Source of the DNA: Saksenaea vasiformis B4078
Lineage: Eukaryota > Mucoromycota > Mucoromycetes > Mucorales > Saksenaeaceae
NCBI GenBank assembly: GCA_000697055.1
Contig: JNDT01001266.1
Location: 1 to 64,000 of the forward strand
DNA: 64,000 nt
Direction of reading: 5' to 3'
The position numbers were made by a program, and so were the translations under genes. Numbering within the stretch: position 1 is the first letter of the stretch; every line of letters starts with the position of its first letter. Below are positions 34,778-46,590 of the stretch, in pieces. The notes beneath the pieces are model-generated. The model worked only from the letters and a program-made list of their open reading frames with translations. It was not told the origin of the DNA and did no database searches.

Positions 34778-37584
34778 ATGACTTCATACGAAACGCGCTC
34801 AACACAATCCTCAGCAGCAGGGGCTAAAGGAAGATCCCCATCTGGCCTGTCGTCGTCTGAACAAAACGATATGAAAAAACTCAAGTCGAAACATGCTTCG
34901 AAGCTGAATACACTTAAAGAATTATTTACGGATTGGTCTGACGAAGATCTTCTTTTTGCCATTGAAGAAGCCAATGGTGATCTCGAAGTGGCAGTTGACC
35001 GCATCAGCGAGGGTAAGTAAAAGACAATGGAGTGTAATTAATAAGACACTCACAGATTTGCAGGCCATGTCAGTCAGTGGGGAGAAGTTAAGACAAAAAA
35101 ATCCAAGAAGGAACAAAAGGCCAAACCACCTGTGCCATCGCAACCACCAGCATCCTCATACCACCATCAACCAGCAAGGGGCTATAATGACCGACCCAAG
35201 ACTGTGGGAAAAGGTAAGCTCTACGCGACGGCGAATGCGACGAATTTGTTTATTGAGGATGGTAAAAAGGTGCGTCGCGTCCCCCTCGTGCAAAACCAGT
35301 CGCTGCAACCTGGGCCCGTTCTTCCTCTATTTCTACAAAGCCATCAACTCAAGATTCAGCGGGTACTTGGGCATCAATCGCGTCAACCCCAAAGGCCCAA
35401 GAGGCAGAAAACTCGTGGGAAGCACAGGATTCTTGGAACGCAACTTCTACCGCCGCAGCACCGAGCGAAAACAACGACGACGGTTGGGGTGCGCCGTCTG
35501 AAGCACCCTCAGCAAGTCAGCCAGACCAACCTTTAAAGTCCGCATCAACCACCACATCTTCCGAGAAACCAAAGACATGGGCAAGCCTGCTCAAGTGAGT
35601 AACTGAAAGCGCAAATATTTTAATGCTAAATCTTTGCCGCAGAACACAACCCAAGAAGCCAGAACCTGAAAAGACCAGCAACCAAGAATCGCGAGGAGCA
35701 CCAGCGGCAGGAAGCGAATGGGATACAACGACGAAGGACGAATGGAACGCGCCTCCTAAGGATGAGTGGGAGGCACCCGCCAAAGATGAATGGAATGCGC
35801 CTGCCGAAGATGAATGGAGTTCATCTCCAACCAAAAAGTGGAATGTACCTGTCGAAGAGGAGAAGGCACCTGCTAAGGATGAGTGGTCCGTACCTGCTAA
35901 GGATGAATGGACAGCACCCGTTCAGGACGGGTGGTCATCAACTTCTATTGAACCAGTGGAGAGCGGCAAGGAAGGAGCACAGGTGGAAGCCAATAAATCT
36001 GCCCCGCTAGATATTGCAGAATCTACTGCAGAGCCTGCGGTCACCGAACCCGCAAAACCAAAGCAGCCCGTGAGCCGACGTTTGAAGCAAGATGCACCCG
36101 TTGTCTTGCCAAACAGCGGCGCCACCTTGGCCTCTGTAGGCGTCAAATTTGGCAGCCTGAACTTGGAAGATAATACGGCGGAGACAGAAGCAACGATTGA
36201 GTCGAACGCAGCAGCTAATCTTCAGGCCGTTTCCAAGTACGTTTATAGGTTGCATTATTGACCCATATTAAGTATTTTTTCTATTTTCTAGCGAACCCGA
36301 GCAACCACAGCAACCAGCAGAACAATCCGAAACCTTGGCTCAACATCCAGGTTATGGCGAACGTTACCCTGCAAATACACCTGCAACAACATCTGCTACC
36401 GCTGGTGGCATGCAAAGCAGTGCTTTCCAGGCAAATCAAAACTACATGAAACCTCAACAAGAGACAACTTCTGCGTACGCTTCCCAGCAACCGGCCGTAC
36501 ATGCTCAACCCCAACCCTTACAACAACAACCCTTTGGCATGGATCATCTTACCTCCGCATACAATTCGTACTTGCCTAATCAGCCACCTGCTGGTGTGTC
36601 TGGCAGTTTTGGCATCACGCCCATGGGCAACTTACCTGACTACGGCATTTATGGCACTGAAGCTCAAAGAGCAGCTGCTGCTATGGTGAGTAATGTGTAA
36701 AACGTTGTATGGAATGGTTAGCTTACGTCTTCTTACAGGGATATTACGACCCTGCCGCGTTTAACAACTCTCCTTCCGTTACTGCAGCCAGCACGTACCA
36801 AACCCGTGAAAAGTATAACCAAGACGCTAGCCAGCATACAACTGCTGGACAGACACAGACGGTCCCCCAACAGCAACAGCAGCAAATGTACCCAACTAAT
36901 CTACCCTACTATCAGTACTATTACATGCCTAACCAGTTCAGTGCATATCAGCAAACGTACGGTCAACCCTTCATGAACAAGAGTATGTATCCAAATATGT
37001 ATCAGCATTCGGCAAAGCCTACCACAGCTTCCCCCTATGGCGGATCTCCTTATGGCACTCAGTCGCAACATCTTTATAACCAGTCTAACTCCGGTTATGA
37101 TGACATGGGTGGTTTGCAACAACATCTGGGTATGGGCAGTCTGCACGACTACCAGAAGTCGAGCTACAGCAACCCCCCACTCCAGGGCTTTTTGAACCTG
37201 TCTGGCCAACAGCAACCACAGCAGCAGCAGCAACAGGCACAGCCACAGCAGGGCCAGGGCCAGGGCAAAGCGGACAACGGCCAGTATAAATATGAAAAAT
37301 CCAACACCAACAATGGCGCCGCTGCCAACACCTCCCAGCAGGGTGCTAACATGGCTGCGAATATCCCACACCATCAACAGCAGCAGCAGGCCTATCATCA
37401 TCCGGGAGCTAACTACTTTGGTCAACCTCAGATGTTCTCGTACCAGCAGTATCCCCATCATCTCCAGCAACAGTTCCAACAGCAGCCGCAACCACAGGGA
37501 CAGCAGCAGCAACAACAGCCACCACAACAGCAGGGTCAGCAACCTCCATCCATGGGCCGTCAGCAGCAGTACTGGAATCAATAA
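34778..37584 (+). CDS. DEF1: Def1-like RNA polymerase II degradation factor
   Basis: Six exons (34778-35012, 35064-35213, 35270-35594, 35643-36236, 36292-36685, 36739-37584) encode 847 residues. A CUE-type ubiquitin-binding domain spans about 41-79 (LKELFTDWSDEDLLFAIEEA), followed by GHVSQWGEVKTKKSKK, as in Def1. The middle part has repeats of DEW(N/E/S/T)AP, and the last 280 residues are rich in Gln, Tyr and Asn with long Q runs. Def1 recruits ubiquitin ligase to stalled RNA polymerase II after DNA damage and in yeast is cut by the proteasome to release a nuclear fragment lacking the Q-rich tail; the same division is visible here. Intron 2 ends in an A-rich acceptor (AAAAAG, 35264-35269), forced by a stop immediately before. 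Confidence 0.85.
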
Positions 37585-38638
37585 ACGGTTAATGTCTTAA
37601 AAAAAGTTTCTACCATTTTCTTGTTTCTTCTTTATTCAAGTCATCCCTCCTCTTTCGCGCTTTTCTCAGGAGTTTGTATTTACCTTTTCTCCAACCTGAT
37701 TCATGTGTTTGTATCATATTTCTAAAATTAATCTTGTTTAATGTTGGGATAAAGGATAAAATGCTATCATTGCTAATCTGCAGTCAATGATATACCAACC
37801 GTGTGGTACCCGATCAGAGAAGAAGACACCAGCCATGATCCGAAAGCAAAATTAGCCACGTGCTGACGCTGTGGGACAGATCTGTCACATAAAGAGTGAA
37901 ACTTCTTCTCCGGGCTTTTATGCACTTGTACGTAACAGCTTCAGCGATAGAAAACTACAATTTTGCACAAACACGAACTCAATTTTCTCTTAAGTTTCTC
38001 CCAGCGACATTCCCCAGGCGTATTCTACCTCTCCTGACAGCCAGCCATCTCCCGGCTACTGCTGCCACCACGACATTTAATCGCTAACGTCCCCAGCTCA
38101 CGCGCCCCGAAAGTGGGATCCCGGTTGCGTCGAACCCAAAGGAACAGCCACACTAATCCGATCATACTAATTTGCAAGTGTCATCATGTATCAAATAGTT
38201 CAATTATAGAAGAAGGAAGATGAAAGGTTTGCGTTCCCCTCAAATAACCATCATATCCCGTCTTCTATGAGAGACAAAGGATTCTCTCAGACATACCTTT
38301 TGCACAAACGACAGAACGATGTCATTGACACGCGCTGTCTGTCAGATAATGGACAGCTTCATATCTGCTGCACGAATGCATCATAGAGGAGATACAGCGT
38401 GCAAGCTCTGTCATTGCACTATCTTTAAAAGAAGCACTTCCGGAGATCGAAGTTTGTAAGGCGGCAATGATGACGAACAGTCTTTAGACAAGCAAAGTTG
38501 TACGAAAAATCCATTAATTTCTGTAAAATATGGGATAAACAGTAGAATAGATGCTAAGCATAACCATTCCTTGTGCTCGGCAATGATAAACACAAAAAAC
38601 AAAACATTATTACAAACACATGGGAAGGATCATTTGTT
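37585..38638. other. Intergenic between convergent genes
   Basis: 3' flanks of the Def1-like and Nst1-like genes plus about 800 bases with no recognisable gene. A GGTTGCGTCGAACCC stretch near 38,125 recalls a tRNA T-arm but no cloverleaf forms. Confidence 0.45.
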
Positions 38639-41600
38639 TTATGACATATCACCAAAGAGGGGTGCATTTCCCTTCATTTGCTGTGTGGCTGATGCGAGTG
38701 ACGGAGGAGGGGGAGGTAAAGGAAAAGAGGATGATTGTGGTAAAGAAGACGCAGTCGGTAACGATTGAGGAGCGATAGGAGGTGATATACTGAAACCCAG
38801 ACTTGGTCTTCGACTATCTTTTATGCTGGCAGATGCTAAATCGTAGCGTACGACGATGCCGTGGTGTGCATGCTCGATACATTGGAAACCGCTAAGAGGC
38901 GAAGAAATAACTTCGTAGAGTTCCCGGATATCCACTTGATAATCCACAAACAGATCGTTCATCATCCGATGGAGTTGCACCAGTGTATGGAACTGGGAAG
39001 GATCCATGAAATACTTGATTTGTGTGAGTTCGTTGAGCTTGAGGTAGGCTGCTCTGGCTCGTTCTAACGTCATTGTATTCCGATCAAGCTATCCTCGTAT
39101 CAGTGGATAGAACCGTATGCATGGAGGCACATACCAATGCATCGCCAAAAAGTCTACCGTGTACGTTGTCCGAAAGAGAAGAAGATGCAGTCCAGCCTGA
39201 GAGTCGATAAGCACACAATACTGGAGCACAATACCATCACTTGCCATTTGTCCATCCTACTTCCGCACTGTCCGTGGAAAACCGTCTATCCAGCTTGCCT
39301 TTCGCTCTCGTATTCTGTATGGGTATTTCTACTGGAGGGCATGAGTAAGTTTTTCTTCTCTCTCACGGATGTTTGACAGCTACCTCGGCTAGGTTCGCCA
39401 AATAAGAAGTTGGAGAAGAACGAATGAGTAGAATTGTTTTCCAAGGTTGTTGACGGCCGGTTTATGGCCGCAATGTCTGGTAAATTTGACACACCCTTTT
39501 CTGTACATGATTTGCCTGTCCTTGAACCTACCGGGCTTCCGATAGCTCCAGTAGTCGTAGCAGATAATCGTCGTCCACTTGGCGGCTGACCGATGGGAGC
39601 AATGTGAAACGGTCTTCCTATTGCTTTTGAAGACGAGTTACTGGCTTCTTGACGACCATAACTGGAAAATATACTCAGACCCAACGGTGAACTTGCTCCA
39701 GCAGTCGAGCTTGCTGTTTCCTGATCACGCATCGTGTCTATCAGCCCATATTTAGCGGTAGAATGACTCACGCGTGCATTACTCTGTAAAACGTCGATGT
39801 TTGGTGGTATCAGTCGACCAGCTTGGGCTCTGGGTGCATGCATTCCTGAGGCGTCAGTGAAAGAGGAAGATGTATCCGCACTCCGCGATGGACCAACCAA
39901 AGCATCAATGAGCCTACGTTGCCTCGCCTCATCTTTTGATCGAGTGGATACTTTTGGGCTCTGCACAGCTATCCGACGTGCTTCGTTTGTTTTTGATTTT
40001 GCGTCATCTTCCTGTGTCTTCTTTGCCTGGTCCTGCCGGTCTGTTTTTCCACGTCGACGCTCTTCCGCTTCCTCTTTTGTTGCTCGTTCTTGCTTTTCTT
40101 TTGCTTGACGTTCTCGACGTTGTATCTCTTCCTGCTCCTTTTTCTTTTTTTCCTCTCGCTCACGTTGTTCACGTTCTTTCTGTTCCTTCTCCTCTCGTTC
40201 GCGACGTTCCTGCTCTTCCTTTTCCTTTCGTTTCCGTTCTTTTTCCGCAGCGCGTTCTCGTTCTTCTTTCAGCCGACGACGTCGTTCCTCCTCCTTTTGT
40301 CTTCGTTCTTCTTCTCGTTTCAATCGCTCTTCTTCCCGTTTTCGTCGTTCTTCCTCCAATTTTCTTTCCCTCTCGGCTTTTGCCATGGCCTCCTCAGCCT
40401 GGCGTTTTGCTTCCCTTTCAAGCCTCTCCCTTTCCTTTTGTTCTCTCAACTGCCTGGAAACAAGCATCAGTTAACTCTGTATTGGATGATTTTCGTTTTC
40501 TTCGTACCGCTTTTTATCTTTTTTTCGCTCCTTGTCTTTCAGTTTCTTAAGCTCCTTTTCTTCGCGAAGCTTTTCCTCCTCCTCCAGTTCCTGGATCAAT
40601 CGCTGCTGCCTTTCGCGTGCAACTTTCTCTCGATAAGCGGCGAGAACGCGTTGCTCAAACATTCGCGCTGCAAAGATTTGAAACATCCGCCTACCTTCCT
40701 GCATGCGTTGCTCTTCCGTCTGCGTGTCCTACATGAACAGTAAATAAAGGATGAGGGCCTGCGTAGCCTTTACCTCATCGTCTTCTTCGACGTATTCATC
40801 GTCCTCTTCATCGCCTTCTTCATAGAATTCTTCACCTTGCTCCAATGTGATCTCCTCTTCTCTTTGCATACGTCGCTCAGCAAGTCGTTCCATCATGTCC
40901 AAAAATTTCTTGCCATCGTTCTTTAGCAAGTCGTCCGCCACCGTTAAGATACCGCCTACCGTTTTCATAAGCGATGCATAGCTGGAAATCTTTTGTACCT
41001 TTAACTGTCAGGCTGTTCCCAAAGCTAACGTGATCACCATTTCCTAGACTAGCTGTTGGCATTACTTGACGATGTTTCGGCATTTCATGACTGACGTCGC
41101 CGTAATTGCTATGTTCTGCATCGGAGACATCCGAAGGATCTGATGCCGCATCGTCGTCATCGTCATATCCTCCTTCATAGTCTTCGTCATCATCGTCTTC
41201 TGCATCTTCTGCTTCATCTTCTGTTTCGTGGTCGAATGCATCGGTTGGATAATCTAATGGAGATCCGCTGTAGAGACGTGTCTGTTGCTGGTGATTGGCA
41301 TACTGTTCCAACTCTTCATAATAAGCGTCATAAAGTACTTCAAGTTCGTCTTCAATTGCTGTCCTAGGAGGGGGTCAGTCGTTCGATGCGTGAATGGTTC
41401 TGTACCTCTTCTTGCCACACACAGAGCAATTGCAGCTGTGTTTTTGCTGTTCCTTCATTTTCCGAAGGACAGCCTCTTTTTCTACTTTAACCAATGACCT
41501 TCTTTCTTCTTCTCCTAACTGTAACCAGAACTCCCGGATCCTTTGCCGTTCTTCTGTATTACTCATGCTTGACCAGATTTCGTCATTGGATTTTGAGCCT

Positions 41601-41791
41601 GTGCTGCGGTTGGCAGGCCATATGGTAACATCTTTATGCTTACTTTTCTTCTTCTTTTTTTTGTTGGTCGAGATGGTTGCAATACACTCTTCCTGTTTTA
41701 CGACGGGTTTTTTCTGTTTTGATTGCGATGCGATCTCTGCAGTATCGAACGTGGAAGAGTTTGCTGAATGGATAGACTTTGTCATTTGCAT
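38639..41791 (-). CDS. NST1: Nst1-like stress response protein
   Basis: Seven exons from the start: 41791-41406, 41363-40999, 40955-40774, 40728-40508, 40453-39384, 39196-39135, 39088-38639; 911 residues. Conserved blocks in order are [30 protein letters not shown] joined to [20 protein letters not shown], an acidic stretch, [37 protein letters not shown] after splicing, about 250 residues of Glu/Arg/Lys-rich coiled coil, and [14 protein letters not shown]. This is the Nst1 family, first found through salt tolerance in yeast and linked to stress and splicing factors; its biochemical role is unclear. Intron 5 (39383-39197) is 187 bases, much longer than the others, so a further small exon may be hidden there. 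Confidence 0.86.
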
Positions 41792-43103
41792 TAATAGCAG
41801 GATGGAATAAAAACGGAATAGTAGAAAATTATAACTGGAAAAAGCAATCAAGATCCTGAATCAAGAGCTCGAATTCGTCTTGGGATCTACGCGAAATAAA
41901 GAATAACTGAGAACCGGCGCCGGCGCGAAATAAAAACAAAAATAAAAATAGAAAGGAACGTTTTGTTACTTTCGTCGATTGCAACGATCTTGCTGCCTCC
42001 AATTAGAATCAGTTGTTAAGTGTAGGTCAATAGTAAGATGCCGAAAGTTGGTAGTTTGTTCAGAAATGGTATGCGGAAATGATTGGGCGGCAACAGGTAG
42101 AAGTTGTTGCACGTGATATCGCCGCGAAAAATTTCACGGCAGTATAACATTTATCCGGTTCAAAAACGGGAATACTTGTGTCTTCTTTCTCGGCTTTTTT
42201 TGTTTTTTCATTATCGCCGTGTTCAACTCACTTCTCTTCTACCAAACATATCCGATAATACAACTACAAATGTCAATCAAAGTACAGAGAGTACTATGCA
42301 TAAGACAAGTGCTAAATTTGTCGAAAGAAGGCACCAGTATAAGTCGTGTCAAGACTGCAAAAATCGATATATAAGCAGTACGCATATCATGCTAATATAC
42401 CTGTCTGATCCACGGTTGTTTGATTGGAGCTAGCGTTTGGTACCACGATGGTGGTCGGCGCAGAAGAAGAAGAAGAAGTAATCCCTGAATGTTGAGCATT
42501 GTGTTGTATTCCAACATCCTTCGTTCACTGTCAGAGACATTGCTAGCCAATGATCGATACATTACCATAAAGAGACCCCGTTTCTACTCCGAACTTATCT
42601 GGAGCACAGACTGTGGACTTTGAATCACTTCATATGAACTCTTATTCCGGATTTCTTTATACAATGCCTTTCACCGAGTTTTCTACGATCCGCTCTCGAT
42701 CTGTCCTCCATGAACAATGCATTAAGAAAGACCCAAAACAGTTGACGGCTATATCTTGAATATATAGACATCTGTGCAATCATGGAACATATAGTCGGAT
42801 CTATCTGGTCTATGGATGATCTTGTTATAAAAGGAGGAACGTTTTTATTTAATAAAGGATTATCTAAGTCTCGCTGACTTCTCTTGTCTCTTGTGTTTTC
42901 ACTATCCTCCTGGTTCTTCACATTGTATGCTGGTCCGTCCTCAGTGTAAGCCACTGTCGAGTAATTGAAATTGTTATTCTAAAGCGGAGACGACGTATAA
43001 ATAATCTAACATGTAGTGGTTTCTATATTTATACGTGCTCTGTGATAGGCTATTGATCGCCCGATGTACGTCTTCACTTGTGGTGGTATACCAGGACAGT
43101 GGA
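41792..43103. other. Repeat-rich intergenic stretch
   Basis: A minus-strand frame of 109 codons (42954-42625) and a plus-strand frame (42104-42433) show no recognisable domain. A GAA microsatellite of five units is at about 42,464. It probably contains the Nst1 promoter at its left end and decayed elements at the right. Confidence 0.4.
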
Positions 43104-43330
43104 CTATCTTATCCAGCTGAGTCTTATAGAAATTCCCGTTGGAATTAACAGATCGGTCATGCTTGTAAGCCAAAAACGTTGAAGGTCCCGATTTTTAAGT
43201 TGTTTTTCATAGAAGTAACTGTCAAGGTTGGCCAAAGTTTGCGGGACTTTGTACTTGGCAACTTCTACAGACAATCCTGGGTCACTTGGAAAAAGAAGTA
43301 TTTGATCTTGTGCCACGTAGAAGAGAGTAA
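43104..43330 (-). pseudogene. Orphan fragment C1, inverted homologue of 46230-46590
   Basis: The minus strand reads AKYKVPQTLANLDSYF and then RFWLTSMTDLLIPTGISI. The plus strand at 46,245 reads AKYKVPQTLAELDGHF and then VFWITNKIDLSIQTRISK. The two nucleotide segments align over about 150 bases. The protein family is unknown to me. The frame has no clear start or continuation, so it is treated as a broken copy. Confidence 0.45.
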
Positions 43331-43789
43331 AGTAGGCTACCTTTTAAAGTTAGATGTTGTCGATTATAAACATAAACAGCTTACCAAGCTTGACACCGTC
43401 CCTAAATCGCCTTTTTGCGGAAATGTCACCATCAGAAGATATGCTTTTTCTTTAGATCTTTGAACACTCTGCATCAAAAAACACTGTGGGAACTACCGAT
43501 AAAGCAAAAATAAAAACATGAAAGGCAGAAACAAAAAGAAAGTGACGCCGGATGGAATAAAAAGAAAATCTTTTAACACGTCACCTTCCTGATCTTTCAT
43601 TATCATATCTTTACTGCTGTCATACACAGTACGTACATAAATCGCAGATCCGCGCTCCTTGTCAGATAAGCTACACCACTTAAGCCTTAAACTTCGTCAT
43701 TTTTGTGGTGCGGGATGCGCCACTGGGGTGCGTATAGCGGGAACCCATTTTCTATTTTTCCTTTCTTTTTTCTCACTTTCTCAATCCAA
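43331..43789. other. Upstream region of the orphan gene
   Basis: No gene. The last 60 bases are T/C-rich and may be the leader of the orphan frame starting at 43790. Confidence 0.4.
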
Positions 43790-44992
43790 AATGTCAATCC
43801 GTGAACCGAAAGAGCGCAAACGGACACCTAACTATTCACAATGGTATTTGAACTATGCGAGCTCTCTGTCGTTGAAATCATTTGCTCTTCAATTTGATCT
43901 ATGTGATCGTCAGTATTGTACCACCCGTTACAGAACCATCCTCGATAAATATTTTGATGACGATGCCAAAAATACCCTTTTGGCGGAACTCAAACTATGG
44001 ACTTTGTCTGTTGATTGCGCTAAATTTTGGAAGGAGCAAGCGCGGGCAAAAATTATATCGGATACTCATGCGTCGTGCTCAGACCTTGTGGACCGGATCA
44101 TTGTTGAAGAGACATCGCGCTTGACTGCGGAAACTAACTAGTATTCTGACACCTTGAATGATATCACCATCTGCATCACCCGGAACTCCTACTGACAATT
44201 CTATCTTTATTGATTCCAGAGAAAGTGATCCCTTATATCCATGGATAGTAAACAACGTGAATATTAGCAAGTTATTTCAAAAATACTAGCAACAGTGTCG
44301 TATCCGTCACAGTTACATTACTACACAGTGATTAGAACAATACGTCAAAACATGACAACAGGTACTGAGGGTGGTTACTTTATTAGAACACAGTTCTAGA
44401 CACGTCTCATCCCCTCTATCTGTTGCTGAGATATCAGCGGACACAGAATACACAATTAACCAGGATACACATCATGATCCAAGGATCATCTAAAGATATC
44501 ACTAAACTCTTCTATCCAGCTGTTACCCGCCAGCACCGTGAATTATTTAAACAATAGAACAATAATTTTAATAAAACAAATCCTTTTTTGAGTCTCGCTT
44601 ACTTCATGTCGCCCTTACTTGAAATTGGATACAACAAACAGGTTTATGCTAGCGACTCAACGTTCCAGATTGAAACAGACTTGCAAGAAGTTTTAGCCAT
44701 TTCCGATATTCTCTTCCTCGTACCAAATGACCATAGTGCACTCAAGTCTCGGGTGTTTGATATAAACACGTTACGCTCCCTATGCGACCACCTTCTCAGC
44801 ATTCTGATGGGAACCTATGCTACAGATGACAGCCAACTCACGGATGACGAATTCATTTCCATTACGCGAACCATCTATGGGATCGACACAGAAACACCGT
44901 CAATGAGGGCAGCCAAACTGGATCTTTTGTCATTGTCTGCTCGCATGATTGGCAATAAATCCAATGTCGTTGGAGGAATCGCTAACCTGTAA
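43790..44992 (+). pseudogene. Orphan gene interrupted by a dispersed repeat
   Basis: The left part opens with MSIREPKERKRTPNYSQWYL and runs open to 44141; a second open piece reading SDPLYPWIVNNVNISKLF follows near 44,218. At 44296-44604 lies a copy of the dispersed repeat, and directly after it the frame resumes (44605-44992) with LLEIGYNKQVYASDSTFQIE and ends GGIANL at a GTAAGA donor-like site. I do not recognise the protein. The simplest reading is a lineage-specific gene broken by insertion; alternatively the repeat lies in an intron. Exact joins are uncertain because no clean donor fits the left piece. Confidence 0.45.
44296..44604. repeat. Dispersed repeat, copy 2
   Basis: Aligns end to end with 691-1007 in the same orientation. 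It begins TGTCGTATCC and ends CTCGCTTACTT, directly abutting the resumed orphan frame. No target-site duplication was visible at the borders. Confidence 0.7.
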
Positions 44993-45046
44993 GAAATATT
45001 GCATATCCAGAACATCTCGAGCCATGGATAGGATCTCCTTCTGCTG

Positions 45047-45480
45047 CTATAGTGTATACATTTCTTTGCCATCATCAGGAGATTCAGCCTCACTATCAAC
45101 TTCTTCAGCCGACATAACTTCCTGGATGATAGCTTCCCCAGTCATAACTGCATAGATTTTCTTGTTCTCGTCTTGTGGATTGATGTTATCTTGATGGGCA
45201 AGTGTATCATTACCATGAATGTCTTTGATATATTGGTTTAGGACCACCCTCTCGTCATCTTCTTTTTCAACGCTAATTCGAGCCTCGTTTTCATTATTTA
45301 CGGAGGAGAAGAGCCCAGTGTGCAGGAAGCGGTTGCGAATGGTTTCTGAGGAAACTCTCCCCCATGCAGACAAACACCACATCATGACCTTTAACTGATC
45401 CACGTCGTACAGGTTTTGGCGTCTACCAAGCCTATAACGAGTAGCGGCAGCCCAATATTGTATATGATCTCACCATGGGA
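45047..45480 (-). mobile_element. Pogo/Tigger-type transposase C-terminal relic
   Basis: On the minus strand the sequence reads DQLKVMMWCLSAWGRVSSET and then IRNRFLHTGLF, the hallmark of the region after the DDE domain in pogo/Tigger (CENP-B-like) transposases, followed by a long acidic tail. The catalytic domain is missing or frame-broken, so this is a remnant. Confidence 0.6.
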
Positions 45481-46229
45481 AAATCGAACGGGAAAATGCA
45501 GAGAAATGCAGATAAGCGTCAATTTCCCGTAATTACCTGAATATATGAGAACTTTCTGCGCTAGGGAAATGATCAATAATTATTTTTCGATGCGCTTCGA
45601 CTGATAATATGCCAGCAGTATACGTTAGACACTGGAAAAACTAACGAAAGTACTACATTATCTCGGGTGAGCCTGTACATCAAATAAGTGTTACATTAAG
45701 TTCAAGTCAAATAAACTTTGCTTTGGAAAATAATACGTATTTGCACCGAGAAGTAATTAAATTTTACGTCAATCCAAGGAATGATTCGCGCCTGGCTGAC
45801 ATGAGGTCTGCATTGAGATGTTTTATTGATGGGTTCCCAGTGTCCCATCGGGAAGCGGTGAAAATGTCTCACGATAAGGACAGGTTCCACTCAAAATGAT
45901 TCATACTTAAAGGATCGCATGAATTTTTTCCTTTTTCCTTTTTCCTTTTTTTCGCTTTTCTTTGCTTTTGTTCTGTTCCTCTTTAACGTCCTGGTAAGGA
46001 TGTCAATTCTTCATCACATGTACAAGATCGTCCATGTCTTTTTATCTGTCGTTTGGCCTGCATGGACCCTGTCTCGAATCGTCTTGCCTGCGGTGTAGCT
46101 CCTTGTTCACCACCAGGTAAATAGTTGTTGTCTCCCCCGCCGTCACTTATTTTCCACGACAGAACTTTGCCAGACGCTGCATCGCTTCAAGTCCTCTGCA
46201 GCGCCTTAACCGCTGGCAGCCATACCACG
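45481..46229. other. No supported gene
   Basis: A CCTTTTT-type T/C-rich tract lies at about 45,925-45,955. Short frames only. Confidence 0.4.
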
Positions 46230-46590
46230 TTATCCTACGCAAAGAGCTGCCAAGTACAAAGTTCCACAAACTTTGGCTGAACTTGACGGTCATTTTGTAA
46301 AGAACAACTTGAACGATGGAATCTCCAACGTTTTTTGGATTACAAACAAGATCGATCTGTCAATTCAAACGCGAATTTCTAAAAGCCGGATGTTCAGTAA
46401 TTTTGTAAATATGAAGATCGGGCATATGCAGCTTCTGACAATTACGCAAACCGTATATGGAGAAGTGTCTATTGCAACATATTTTATCGGGTTGGCTAGG
46501 CACAGAGCCGCTATACATCGATGTGCGCATAACATTTCTGGGTACAGCAGCTATCACGTAGTCGGAGTATATTCCTGGATTTCGTATTGA
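46230..46590 (+). pseudogene. Orphan fragment C2, homologue of 43104-43330
   Basis: An open plus-strand frame from about 46,245 carries the motif pair listed for C1 and then continues NMKIGHMQLLTITQTVYG to a stop at 46590. No upstream exon was recognised. It is the longer of the two copies. Confidence 0.4.

Noticed and set aside
36901..37581. 226-codon Leu-rich minus-strand frame that looks like a membrane protein
   Set aside because: Antisense of the Gln-rich tail of Def1 (CAG read as CTG); its hydrophobicity is an artefact.
38105..38145. Sequence recalling a tRNA T-arm
   Set aside because: No acceptor stem, D-arm or anticodon arm can be folded around it.
39936..40743. Plus-strand frames of over 200 codons with hydrophobic product
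   Set aside because: Antisense of the Glu/Arg/Lys-rich coiled coil of Nst1.
42625..42954. 109-codon minus-strand frame
   Set aside because: No recognisable feature; sits in a repeat-rich block.
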